Below are positions 16,992 through 24,978 of a stretch of DNA of 61,753 bases, in pieces. This stretch comes from an uncultured Pelagibacteraceae bacterium (lineage in GTDB: Bacteria > Pseudomonadota > Alphaproteobacteria > Pelagibacterales > Pelagibacteraceae). Where the stretch lies: assembly GCA_902543485.1 (NCBI GenBank), contig CACBYP010000009.1:1-61753 (forward strand), written 5' to 3'. The notes under the pieces were generated by a model. It did not search any database. It had not been told where the DNA came from and was given only the letters and a program-made list of their open reading frames with translations. The number at the start of each line of letters is the position of its first letter. The first letter of the stretch is position 1. A program made the translations under genes and the position numbers.

Positions 16992-18316
16992 TGATTGGAT
17001 ACGAGTCTAGGTTTCCTAGCAGCTCTAAATCCATTTTCAAAGTCGTTTTTAATATCATCTATATCTTCAATACCAACTGATAATCTGATCATATCATGGG
17101 ATAAACCCGCAAACTTTAATGTAGCTTCATCCATTTGAGAGTGTGTAGCCGATGCTGGATGAATTACCAATGTACGTGTATCCCCAACATTTGCTAAATG
17201 AGAAGCAAGTTTTACGTTATTAATAAATGCTTCACCTGCAGCTTTTCCTCCTTTAATACCAAATGCTATCATTGATCCTTTACCATTTGGTAATAATTTG
17301 CTTGCTAAATCGTGATCAGGATGATCTGGTACACTCGGATGTGAAACCCAAGCAACACTTTCGTGACCTAATAAATACTCAACCATTTTTTCAGCATTCT
17401 CGCAATGTTTTTTCATTCTGACAGAAAGTGTCTCTATACCTTGTAACACATTCCATGCATTTTGAGGGCTTAGGCAAGGACCAAAATCTCTCATACCTTC
17501 CGCTCTTGCTTTCATAGTAAACGCTGTTGGTCCAAATTCTTCAGCAAAAGATAATCCATGATAACCTTCATATGGTTGAGTCATTGTTGGAAATTTATCA
17601 TTTTGCATCCAGTCAAACTTTCCACCTTCAACGATTATACCAGCCATTGAAGATCCATGACCAGCCATCCATTTAGTAAGTGAATGAACTACAATATCAG
17701 CACCGTGTTCTATAGGTTTGCATAAATAAGGTGTTTGATAAGTTGCATCTACCATTAAAGGAATACCTGCGTCGTGAGCAATTTTAGCAATCTCAGGCAT
17801 ATTCATTATTTCATTTCCTGGATTACCTACAAGTTCACCAAAAATACCTTTTGTATTTTTTTTAATTGCTTTTTTAAATCCTTCTGTGTCTCTTGGTTTC
17901 ACAAAAGTTGTTTTAATTCCAAATTTTGGAAGTGTTAATCTAAATAAATTTACCGTTCCGCCGTAAAGTTGGGATGATACAACTAAATGATCTCCTGCCT
18001 CACAAAGAGTCATCACTGCAAGAAATATTGCACTCATACCAGACGATGTAGCAAGTGCAGCTGTTCCTCCTTCTAATGAAGCTACTCTCTCTTCTAAAAC
18101 GGCAACTGTCGGATTTGATATCCTACTATAAATATGTCCACCTCTTTCTAAATTAAATAATGCTGCTGCATGATCTACGTCATCAAATAGATAAGAAGTT
18201 GTTTGGTATATTGGCACTTGTCTTGAACCAGCATTTTTATGAGGTTGATATCCAGCATGTAAACTAAGGGTATCGAATTTATATGTTTTAGGATCCATTC
18301 CTTTTTTGTCTGACAT
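16988..18316 (-). CDS. metY: O-acetylhomoserine aminocarboxypropyltransferase (sulfhydrylase)
   Basis: PLP enzyme that makes homocysteine (or methionine with methanethiol) from O-acetylhomoserine. 442 residues, the larger MetY size within the Cys/Met PLP family. Visible are TLSLHAGYQP, the substrate region QTTSYLFDD, YSRISNPTVAVLEERVASLEGG (63-84), and the PLP lysine in VVHSLTKWMAGHG (K215). The MetY-like insertion around WMQNDKFPTMTQPYEGYHG is also present. A good AGGAG ribosome-binding site lies 8 bases before the ATG. It heads a leftward operon. The upstream gap shows no SAM-riboswitch features that I can recognise. Confidence 0.93.
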   Translation of the reverse strand: MSDKKGMDPKTYKFDTLSLHAGYQPHKNAGSRQVPIYQTTSYLFDDVDHAAALFNLERGGHIYSRISNPTVAVLEERVASLEGGTAALATSSGMSAIFLAVMTLCEAGDHLVVSSQLYGGTVNLFRLTLPKFGIKTTFVKPRDTEGFKKAIKKNTKGIFGELVGNPGNEIMNMPEIAKIAHDAGIPLMVDATYQTPYLCKPIEHGADIVVHSLTKWMAGHGSSMAGIIVEGGKFDWMQNDKFPTMTQPYEGYHGLSFAEEFGPTAFTMKARAEGMRDFGPCLSPQNAWNVLQGIETLSVRMKKHCENAEKMVEYLLGHESVAWVSHPSVPDHPDHDLASKLLPNGKGSMIAFGIKGGKAAGEAFINNVKLASHLANVGDTRTLVIHPASATHSQMDEATLKFAGLSHDMIRLSVGIEDIDDIKNDFENGFRAARKPRLVSNQ

Positions 18317-18433
18317 TTAATTGCTCCTGTTTAAATTTTTAAGATATTATTATAATCAAATATTATCGCTTATTTATAGCTTATTTATTAGTTAAAACTA
18401 TCAAAAATGACTTAAGTTCTAACTGTATATCGT

Positions 18434-18462
18434 TTGACAATATATCGATTTATAAGTATTAA
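18434..18462 (+). promoter_or_regulatory. Strong promoter candidate for rplM-rpsI
   Basis: TTGACA at 18434-18439, a perfect -35 hexamer, is followed after exactly 17 bases by TATTAA at 18457-18462. Transcription would begin about 7 bases later, within a few bases of the rplM ATG at 18473, so the mRNA may have almost no leader. This also argues against using the TTG at 18434 as a start codon. Confidence 0.55.
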
Positions 18463-18472
18463 TCCCGCAATT

Positions 18473-18931
18473 ATGACTAAATTTCTTAAAAAAGATGACC
18501 TAAATAGCAAATGGTTTGAAATTGACGCAACTGGAGCTGTGGTAGGAAGACTAGCAACTGTAGTATCAAAAATTCTTAGAGGAAAAAATAAAGCAACATT
18601 TACCCCTCATATGGATAGTGGAGATTTTGTTGTTGTTAAAAACGTAGATCAATTAAAATTTACAGGAAACAAGTTTTCAAATAAAAAATATTATAGACAC
18701 ACAGGCCATCCCGGGGGAATTAAAGAAACAACACCTGAAATATTACAATCTTCAAAACCAGGTGAAGTTTTAAAGATGGCTGTAAAAAGAATGTTGCCTG
18801 GTGGTCCTTTAGCTAAAAAACAATTGACTAAACTTAAGGTTTATTCAGGATCAGATCATCCTCACTCAGCACAAAATCCTGAGGTAATAGAGATTGGAAA
18901 ACTTAATTCAAAAAATATAGTAAGTAATTAA
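18473..18931 (+). CDS. rplM: 50S ribosomal protein L13
   Basis: Large-subunit protein, 152 residues from the ATG at 18473. It shows KWFEIDATGAVVGRLATVVS near the start, then RGKNKATFTPHMDSGDFVVV and the conserved KYYRHTGHPGG, and ends YSGSDHPHSAQNPEV. An in-frame TTG at 18434 would add 13 residues, but it coincides with a perfect -35 promoter hexamer, so the ATG is preferred. It is followed one base later by rpsI, the universal rplM-rpsI pair. Confidence 0.96.
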   Translation: MTKFLKKDDLNSKWFEIDATGAVVGRLATVVSKILRGKNKATFTPHMDSGDFVVVKNVDQLKFTGNKFSNKKYYRHTGHPGGIKETTPEILQSSKPGEVLKMAVKRMLPGGPLAKKQLTKLKVYSGSDHPHSAQNPEVIEIGKLNSKNIVSN

Positions 18932-18932
18932 A

Positions 18933-19364
18933 ATGGAAACAAATCAATCAACATCTTCAAAACTAAAATTAGATTTTAAAGATGCAAAATATGCAACAGG
19001 TAGAAGAAAGACTTCAATTGCAAAAGTTTGGTTAAAAAAGGGAACCGGTAAAATTTACGTTAATGGCAAAGATCTAGATGATTATTTCACAAGAGCTACT
19101 CATAAAATGCAAATTCAAAGACCATTTGAAATTATCAATCAATCTACAGAATACGATGTTAGGTCTCAAGTTGTCGGTGGCGGTCATACAGGTCAAGCGG
19201 GAGCATTAGTACATGGTATATCAAGAGCACTATTGCAATTTGATGAAAATCTAAAACCAACACTTAGAAAAGAAAAACTTACCACGAGAGATTCTAGATC
19301 AGTTGAGAGAAAAAAACCTGGTCGAGCAAAAGCTAGAAGAAGTTATCAGTTTTCTAAAAGATAA
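18933..19364 (+). CDS. rpsI: 30S ribosomal protein S9
   Basis: Small-subunit protein whose C-terminal tail reaches the P-site tRNA. 143 residues. Visible are YATGRRKTSIAKVWLKKGTG, INVNG-like KIYVNGKDLDDYF, VVGGGHTGQAGALVHGISRAL, and the tail RDSRSVERKKPGRAKARRSYQFSKR region ending in the invariant Lys-Arg. It lies one base after rplM; a 33-base gap separates it from argC. Confidence 0.97.
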   Translation: METNQSTSSKLKLDFKDAKYATGRRKTSIAKVWLKKGTGKIYVNGKDLDDYFTRATHKMQIQRPFEIINQSTEYDVRSQVVGGGHTGQAGALVHGISRALLQFDENLKPTLRKEKLTTRDSRSVERKKPGRAKARRSYQFSKR

Positions 19365-19397
19365 TATCGTTTTAATAAACAACTGTTATATTATAAT

Positions 19398-20420
19398 ATG
19401 TCTAAGATAAATGCATTAGTTGCTGGAGCCACAGGATACATAGGTATTCAATTGGTTAAATTATTAACTAAACATAAGAGAGTTAAAATTAAATACCTTT
19501 GTGGCGATACCTCTGTAGGTAAGAAAATTAGCTCTTATGATAAATACTTTAATAAATATAAACTACCAAATATTGTTAAATTTAATAAAGAGTTATTAAA
19601 AAGTGTTGATGTTGTATTTACTGCATTACCCAATGGAGAGGCTCAAAAAATTTCAAAAAATTTAGATAATAAAAATATTTTAATTGATTTAGCAGCAGAT
19701 TTTAGACTTAAATCAACTAGTGATTACTTTAAATGGTACAAAATCAAGCACAATGCTCCTAAATTAATCAAAAAAAGTATTTATTCTTTACCTGAGTTAA
19801 ATAATAAAAGTATTAAGAAATATAAAATAATTTCTTGTCCAGGCTGTTATCCAACTTCAATTTTGTTACCCCTAGTACCGTTAATTAATAAAAATATTGT
19901 TAAATCAAACAATATCATAATTGACTCTAAGTCTGGTTATTCAGGTGCAGGCAGAAATATTCATAAAAAATATAACAACAAATTTTTAAATGAGACTTTG
20001 AGTGCTTATGGTTTAGCGTTTCACAGACACAATTCAGAAATTGATCAGGAACTAAAAATAAAAACTGGTAAAAAGGTAAAATTTCAATTCACACCTCATC
20101 TTTCACCAATGTTTAGAGGAATATTAACCACTATGTATTTAGATCTAAAAAGAAATGATTCTCTTAAAAAAATTTATTCTTTTCTAAAAAAATATTACAA
20201 AAATCATAAATTCATTAAAATTTTGAAACCAAATACTTTTTTAGGAACTAATGAAGTAATAAACACAAATAACTGTTATATTTCCGTGTGTGAGAGCAAA
20301 TATAAGAATAAAATTATTATATTGTCAGCAATAGATAATTTGATTAAGGGTGGTAGTGGACAGGCTGTTCAAAATATGAATATTTTATTTGGATATGAGT
20401 CTGACGAAGGATTAAATTGA
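19398..20420 (+). CDS. argC: N-acetyl-gamma-glutamyl-phosphate reductase
   Basis: NADPH-dependent step of arginine synthesis. 340 residues with an N-terminal Rossmann motif VAGATGYIGIQLVKLL (8-23), the catalytic cysteine in IISCPGCYPTSILLPL (C150), and SGYSGAGRN. HRHNSEIDQEL carries the conserved histidine. In most Alphaproteobacteria argC follows rpsI exactly as here. It overlaps a small lipoprotein gene by 4 bases. Confidence 0.94.
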   Translation: MSKINALVAGATGYIGIQLVKLLTKHKRVKIKYLCGDTSVGKKISSYDKYFNKYKLPNIVKFNKELLKSVDVVFTALPNGEAQKISKNLDNKNILIDLAADFRLKSTSDYFKWYKIKHNAPKLIKKSIYSLPELNNKSIKKYKIISCPGCYPTSILLPLVPLINKNIVKSNNIIIDSKSGYSGAGRNIHKKYNNKFLNETLSAYGLAFHRHNSEIDQELKIKTGKKVKFQFTPHLSPMFRGILTTMYLDLKRNDSLKKIYSFLKKYYKNHKFIKILKPNTFLGTNEVINTNNCYISVCESKYKNKIIILSAIDNLIKGGSGQAVQNMNILFGYESDEGLN

Positions 20421-20623
20421 TGAGAATACTGATAATTTTATTAATTTTTTTATTTATAAATAATTGCTCTAACCAAAACTTTGATTCTTTTTTAAAGAAA
20501 AAAAATGATGATATGGTTAGAAAACCAAATTTAGATATTGATAAAAATATTTCTTTCGAGGATTTTAAAAATAAAGTTATTAATTATGGAAAAAACAGTA
20601 GTTTTCCAAGTTTAGATGATTGA
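20417..20623 (+). CDS. Small predicted lipoprotein, unrecognised
   Basis: A 68-residue protein with a hydrophobic N terminus and lipobox (FLFINNCSN, C17), followed by about 50 polar residues ending FPSLDD. I recognise no family; there is no conserved domain by eye. It starts on ATGA overlapping argC and overlaps hom by 8 bases, and such tight packing supports a real gene. Several SAR11-like genomes carry many such tiny lipoproteins; role unknown. Confidence 0.65.
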   Translation: MMRILIILLIFLFINNCSNQNFDSFLKKKNDDMVRKPNLDIDKNISFEDFKNKVINYGKNSSFPSLDD

Positions 20624-21914
20624 TATGACTAAAAAGCTTAATATAGCAATTGTTGGATTAGGGCAGATTGGTAATTATCTCTATAATGAATTAAATACAA
20701 AAAAAAAAGATATTCTAAAAAAAACTGGAAAAATTATCTCTGTTTCCGCAATTTCAGCTAAAAATATTAATAAAAAAAGAAAATTTAGAATTAACAAGAA
20801 AATATTTTATAAAGATCCCTTTAAAATTTTTAAAAATAATAAAATTGATATTTTAATTGAAGCCATTGGTCAATCTGATGGTATATCTAAAAAAATTGTA
20901 GAATTTGCACTTAAGAATAAAATTCATGTTGTAACTCCTAATAAGGCATTAATTTCTAAACACGGCAATAACCTCTCTAAACTTGCTGAAAAAAATAAAG
21001 TTAATTTAGAATTTGAAGCGTCAGTAGGAGGTGGAATCCCTGTATTAAGAACTATTAAAGAAGGGCTAGCAACTAACAAGATAAGTAAAGTATATGGAAT
21101 ATTAAATGGCACTTGTAATTATATATTATCTGAAATGGAAGAAACTAAATCTGGCTTTTCATCTGTATTAAAAAAAGCTCAACTATTGGGTTATGCTGAA
21201 CCAGGTAATCCAAAATTAGATTTAAATGGTTACGATGCTTTAGCTAAAGTTAAAATTCTTTCTGCTTTAGCATTTAATAATAAAGTTTCAAATTCAAAAT
21301 GTTTAATGGAGGGTATTGAAAATATAGAATACAAGGATTTAGAAATTGCAAATCAATTAAATTATAAAATTAAATTATTGGGAATAACAGAAATTGTTAA
21401 TAATAAATTATTTGAAAGAGTTCATCCGTGTTTAATTAAAAAAAATACTTACATCGCAAATGTTAATGGTGTTATGAATGCTGTTATAATTGAAGGTAAT
21501 CCAGTAGGGGAGAGTGTTTTGCAAGGAGAGGGTGCTGGACCTGGTCCAACATCATCTGCTTTAATGTCTGATCTTTTGTCAATTTTACGTGGAAATATCA
21601 AATACCCTTTTGGGATTTCTGAAAATAAAAGAAAATCTCCTTCAATATATAATACAGATAATTATTCTAATGCTTTATATATTAGACTTGAGGTTAAAGA
21701 CAAACCTGGTGTTCTTTCTGAAATTACAAAAAAATTTGCTAAACATAAAATTTCTGTACAAAGATTAATACAAATACCAAATAATAAAAACAAAACTGCT
21801 TCTATTGTAATTATAACTCACAAATCTTTGGAAAAGGATTACCAGAAATGTATTAAATCTTTTAAATCAAATTTTAACATTATTAAAAACCCAGTATTAT
21901 TAAGACTTTTTTAA
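20616..21914 (+). CDS. hom: Homoserine dehydrogenase
   Basis: NAD(P)H reduction of aspartate semialdehyde to homoserine, for threonine and methionine synthesis. 432 residues: nucleotide-binding IAIVGLGQIGNYL (about 10-22), VVTPNKALISKHG, FEASVGGGIPVLRTIKEGL (about 134-152), ILNGTCNYIL, GYDALAKVKIL with the catalytic-region lysine, and a C-terminal ACT domain (LEVKDKPGVLSEITKKF) for allosteric control. The start may be the fourth codon (MTKKLN at 20625), which would avoid overlap with the lipoprotein gene. It feeds the MetY substrate pathway found 2.3 kb to the left. Confidence 0.94.
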   Translation: MIDMTKKLNIAIVGLGQIGNYLYNELNTKKKDILKKTGKIISVSAISAKNINKKRKFRINKKIFYKDPFKIFKNNKIDILIEAIGQSDGISKKIVEFALKNKIHVVTPNKALISKHGNNLSKLAEKNKVNLEFEASVGGGIPVLRTIKEGLATNKISKVYGILNGTCNYILSEMEETKSGFSSVLKKAQLLGYAEPGNPKLDLNGYDALAKVKILSALAFNNKVSNSKCLMEGIENIEYKDLEIANQLNYKIKLLGITEIVNNKLFERVHPCLIKKNTYIANVNGVMNAVIIEGNPVGESVLQGEGAGPGPTSSALMSDLLSILRGNIKYPFGISENKRKSPSIYNTDNYSNALYIRLEVKDKPGVLSEITKKFAKHKISVQRLIQIPNNKNKTASIVIITHKSLEKDYQKCIKSFKSNFNIIKNPVLLRLF

Positions 21915-22813
21915 TGGAACTTTATTTAAAGCTCTTTGAAGTTCTATTCCCTGTATTTTTTATTGTTGGAATTGGTTTTTTATTAGGGAAAAAAAATCCA
22001 AATTTTGATACTTCGTTTATAACATCTTATGCTGGAAATTTTGGAACTCCAGCTTTAGTAATTTTCTCTCTTACATCTACAGGTGTCACATTTGATATAT
22101 TTGCAGAATATTTTATTTACGCATTAATATTACTCTCATCATTTGCTTTAATCGGTCTTGTTTTTTTAATTCTTATGAAAAAAGATTATATTAGAGAATT
22201 ACCTCCTTTTTTTTTACCTAATACAGGCAATATGGGTATACCAATATGCCTTTTTGCATATGGTAAATTAGGAATGGGTGTAGCTGCAGCTATATCATCA
22301 TTGGTAATACTTTTACATTTTACTGCTAATATATTTCTTGCAAAACGAAAATTTGATTTTTCAATAATCGCAAAAAGTCCTTCTTTCTATACTATTATGT
22401 TGACCGTTATCTTTTTATACTACGGCAAAGAAATGCCGGTTTTTGTGATTAATACAACAATGCTTTTATCTTATGCTATGATTGTTATGATTTTAATGTC
22501 TTTAGGTATTGCCTTAACTCAAATGAAAGTATTTTCTTTGAGAGACTCAATTATAACGTCCATAGGTAGAGTAATTCTTGGTCCAATTGTAGGTTTTTTT
22601 ATTATAAAATTTTTTAATTTATCTGGTTTTGCAGCTGGAGTTTTACTAATTCAATCTTCAATGCCTAGTGCAATACTTTGTTATTTGGTTGCTTCAATGT
22701 ATTCACCAAAAAAAAATGTAGATAATATTTCCAGCACTATTGTTGTTTCTACTTTAATGTCATTAGTTACAGTGCCAATTACAGTATTTATCGCCCTTAA
22801 ATATTTTGCTTAA
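21914..22813 (+). CDS. AEC-family transporter (auxin efflux carrier-like permease)
   Basis: 299 residues, about ten hydrophobic helices, with the family's pattern: an N-terminal FFIVGIGFLLGKKNPNFDT, TPALVIFSLTSTG, the conserved NTGNMGIPICLFAYG (asparagine/proline-containing broken helix), and a C-terminal IQSSMPSAILCYLVASMY. Members export or import small organic acids or amino acids; no substrate can be assigned. It starts on the last base of hom and is followed directly by the EamA-type permease, suggesting a two-transporter appendage to the hom operon. Confidence 0.85.
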   Translation: MELYLKLFEVLFPVFFIVGIGFLLGKKNPNFDTSFITSYAGNFGTPALVIFSLTSTGVTFDIFAEYFIYALILLSSFALIGLVFLILMKKDYIRELPPFFLPNTGNMGIPICLFAYGKLGMGVAAAISSLVILLHFTANIFLAKRKFDFSIIAKSPSFYTIMLTVIFLYYGKEMPVFVINTTMLLSYAMIVMILMSLGIALTQMKVFSLRDSIITSIGRVILGPIVGFFIIKFFNLSGFAAGVLLIQSSMPSAILCYLVASMYSPKKNVDNISSTIVVSTLMSLVTVPITVFIALKYFA

Positions 22814-23662
22814 ATGAAAGCAATATTTTTAAATTTATCCGCATGGATGGTTTTGCCCTTTATGGATGCAATTGCAAAATACTTATCTTCAGATTTGTCT
22901 TTTTTTCAAATAACTTGGGCTAGATATTTTTTTACAGTTGTATTCACAACTTTTTTTATGTTTTTATTTTTTAGGGGACAATTGAAGTTTTCTCAAAATA
23001 TCAAATTACAAATAATTAGAGGTTTGTCTTTATTTTTTGCAAATATATGTTTTTTTTACTCAATTTCTGTGATCTCTATGGCAAAAGCGTTAACATTGGC
23101 GTTCGTTGCTCCATTAGTCACAACTGCTCTTTCTCCATTTTTACTTAACGAAAAAGTCGGATATAGACGGTGGACTGCTGTATTAGTCGGTTTTTTTGGT
23201 ATTTTAGTTGTCATAAGACCTGGAATTATAGAGATTAATCTTGCTAGTATAGCAGCTGTTGGAACAGGCTGTTTTTACGGCTTTTATCTAATAATAACTC
23301 GAAAATTACATTCAACAGATAGTCCTTTACTCACATTGCTGATTACAGGCGTAGTAGGGGTCATTATCGCATCTTTTTTTGTTCCTATTGTTTGGATTAA
23401 TCCTAATCCAATTCAATGGTCTTGGATGGCTCTAATGGGTATATTTGCCTGTTTAGGCCATATATTAATCATTTTGTCTCTTCGTCACGCTGATGCTTCA
23501 AAATTAGCACCATTTGGTTATTTTGAGATAGTTACTAACCTTATTTTAGGATACTATGTGTTTTCGGATTTTCCAGACAAGTTTACTTTTATTGGTCTTT
23601 TCATAATTGTTTCATCTGGGTTATATGTCTTAAAAAGAGAATATTATCATAAATATAAGTAA
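22814..23662 (+). CDS. DMT-superfamily (EamA) transporter
   Basis: 282 residues with ten predicted helices in two EamA repeats. Visible are ITWARYFFTVVF in the first repeat, SMAKALTLAFVAPLVTTALS, VGYRRWTAVLVGFFGILVVIRPG at the end of repeat one, and HADASKLAPFGYFEIVTNLILGYYVFSD in the second. Substrates of this family range from amino acids to drugs and cannot be read here. It is the last gene before the largest gene-free stretch in the window. Confidence 0.87.
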   Translation: MKAIFLNLSAWMVLPFMDAIAKYLSSDLSFFQITWARYFFTVVFTTFFMFLFFRGQLKFSQNIKLQIIRGLSLFFANICFFYSISVISMAKALTLAFVAPLVTTALSPFLLNEKVGYRRWTAVLVGFFGILVVIRPGIIEINLASIAAVGTGCFYGFYLIITRKLHSTDSPLLTLLITGVVGVIIASFFVPIVWINPNPIQWSWMALMGIFACLGHILIILSLRHADASKLAPFGYFEIVTNLILGYYVFSDFPDKFTFIGLFIIVSSGLYVLKREYYHKYK

Positions 23663-24193
23663 ATATATATGTACTATATATTAATATAATACTTTATTTT
23701 ATGTATGTAAACTATTGTATTTATTACATTTTATATAATATCTAAACTATAGTTAAATAGTATAAAATACAAAATATTGGAATAAAAATTATAAAATTTG
23801 TCACTTAGACATGTCCTGGTAATTAAAAATAATCAATAAATATGCGGTTATTTGAATTATAAAAATATATATTGAAATTTGATTAGGAGATAGGGGACAA
23901 TATTCAATAAAATCAACAATTATGATGAAATTTTAGAACAAATCTATTGCTAATAAAAACCTAGTTTAATTTTGATATAGGAATTTCTTAACATTAATTG
24001 ATATGAATATACTAAAAAATAATAATTTTCTAAATAATTACCGAAGTAATGCAATTTATGAATATAGCATTTAATGCCCCAAATATAGGCCTAATTTAAA
24101 GATTTCATTTTATAAGCTGCAACCAATAGGGGAATTTAAAATTGTAATACTAAATGTTGTTAAATTTTAAAAAAACGTTGGTATTGCTAACTT
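23663..24193 (+). other. 531-base gap with no recognisable gene
   Basis: The stretch is extremely AT-rich, with stop codons in every frame at short intervals and no open frame of useful length. I see no tRNA, no GC-rich structured segment and no convincing terminator; AT-only inverted repeats near 23665-23690 are expected by chance. Elsewhere in the window, convergent genes meet with at most one free base, so a 531-base gap between two convergent genes is exceptional. It may be the remains of a decayed gene or mobile element next to the recombinase locus. Confidence 0.6.
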
Positions 24194-24469
24194 TTAGAGC
24201 AAAATTCCCTCAGATTTGAGCAGTTTTTTCTTGGTTTTTATACCACCTTTTCCAGAATATCCTCCAAGAGATCCATCAGACCTGATTACTCTATGGCATG
24301 GTATTTTAGGAGCATATGGATTTTTTCCAATAGCATTCGCTACGGCTCTAACAGCTTTAGGCTTATTAATACCCTTTGCGACGTCAGAATAGGTTAAAAC
24401 ATTACCTTTTCTGATAGTTTTTAAATATTTCCAAACTTTAATTTGAAATTTTGTACCTTTTAGGATCAT
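24194..24469 (-). CDS. ogt: Short methylated-DNA-protein cysteine methyltransferase-like (Ogt/ATL) protein
   Basis: The C-terminal DNA-binding/catalytic domain of O6-alkylguanine-DNA alkyltransferase. It shows TKFQIKVWKYLKTIRKG, YSDVAKGINKPKAVRAVANAIGKNP, the active-site PCHRVIRSDGSLGGY with an intact acceptor cysteine, and KKKLLKSEG. With the ATG at 24469 it is 91 residues; the N-terminal domain of full-length Ogt/Ada is missing, as in many short MGMT-type proteins. A GTG at 24496 would add nine residues, but that codon lies inside the stem of a strong hairpin, so I prefer the ATG. It lies directly downstream of a candidate structured RNA on the same strand. Confidence 0.85.
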   Translation of the reverse strand: MILKGTKFQIKVWKYLKTIRKGNVLTYSDVAKGINKPKAVRAVANAIGKNPYAPKIPCHRVIRSDGSLGGYSGKGGIKTKKKLLKSEGILL

Positions 24470-24486
24470 ATAAAGAAAAACCCTGT

Positions 24487-24670
24487 ATCTTTGCACCTTT
24501 TCAGGTACAAAGATCAGTAGTTTTTTGGCACGTCGTTGTATGCGCTACCGCCATGCCTTCCACCCCGCAATTTTAGCGCTACTCTGCGTGGTTTTCTGCC
24601 CTCTGGGCTTGAATCTCTCGATTTTTCCCCAGATGGTCAGTTAAGAGTTGCCTCTTAATTCATTTAAGAG
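24487..24670 (-). ncRNA. Candidate structured RNA (ncRNA or ogt leader)
   Basis: This stretch stands out from its AT-rich surroundings: 63 of 114 bases are G or C in 24527-24640 by my count, similar to the tRNAs here. On the minus strand it folds into successive hairpins. TTAAGAG/CTCTTAA with a GCAA loop (24641-24658); UCUGGG/CCCAGA (24602-24633) enclosing AAUC-GAGA-GAUU; CCACGCA against UGCGGGGUGG (24560-24591); GGCAUG/CGUGCC (24527-24557); and a 12-bp AUCUUUGUACCU/AGGUGCAAAGAU stem with a GAAA loop (24487-24514). Three loops are GNRA on this strand, and two pairs are G-U only on this strand, favouring leftward transcription. I recognise no known family (not tmRNA, RNase P, SRP or tRNA). It may be independent or the leader of ogt. 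Confidence 0.6.
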
Positions 24671-24752
24671 ATTATCATAGTGCAAATATGATTAGTATCA
24701 CTTTATAGTTGATTATTAAGGGTTTTTAACAGCTGTGAATAGCGTTAACAAA

Positions 24753-24932
24753 CTATCTAGGACCAACGAAAATTAGAATAAAATAAGATAAATAGAAAAT
24801 TATTGTTAAAACAGATAAGAAATATACTTCTAATGATTTTCCATTTTTTTTGTAAACCAAATAACTCAGTATAGTTAAACCTAAAGATATAATTAAAAAA
24901 TAGCTTGTAGGAATTTCTCCATCTAAAGTCAT
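24753..24932 (-). CDS. Small two-helix membrane protein, unrecognised
   Basis: A 59-residue frame starting ATG at 24932 (MTLDGEIPTSYFLIIS) with two hydrophobic segments, about 11-27 and 37-55, separated by a positively charged KKNGKS turn, ending FVGPR. The pattern of a short polar N terminus, two clean helices and a basic loop looks like a real small membrane protein. A longer frame on the same strand (24757-24960) covers the same DNA but reads as an aromatic-rich string with no clean domain. No family recognised. It is divergent from the recombinase gene. Confidence 0.5.
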   Translation of the reverse strand: MTLDGEIPTSYFLIISLGLTILSYLVYKKNGKSLEVYFLSVLTIIFYLSYFILIFVGPR

Positions 24933-24978
24933 TAAGAATTTGTTTTATTTCATTTGACATATAAAATCACTTGATATA

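Noticed and set aside
18317..18433. SAM-II or SAM-V riboswitch upstream of metY
   Set aside because: Such aptamers are known before metY in marine Alphaproteobacteria, so I looked for them. The minus-strand leader is AT-rich and shows none of the conserved pairing or A-rich pseudoknot signatures that I can recognise.
18434..18472. Upstream TTG start for rplM
   Set aside because: The TTG is the -35 hexamer of a strong promoter, and the extra 13 residues do not match L13.
24126..24134. TAGGGGAAT shared with the 3' half of tRNA-Glu as an integration scar
   Set aside because: Nine bases only, and without the flanking tRNA sequence; not distinguishable from chance.
24514..24644. Coding remnant in the GC-rich segment
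   Set aside because: About 40 codons are open on the minus strand (24514-24636) and a similar stretch on the plus strand, but neither has a plausible start and the GNRA-capped stems explain the composition better. A decayed gene cannot be fully excluded.
24487..24670. Integron attC sites for the nearby recombinase
   Set aside because: No paired RYYYAAC/GTTRRRY core sites are present, and the recombinase shows no integron-integrase-like insertion or gene-cassette array.
24757..24960. 67-residue minus-strand frame
   Set aside because: It reads as an aromatic-rich string with no domain, and overlaps the more protein-like two-helix frame at 24753-24932.
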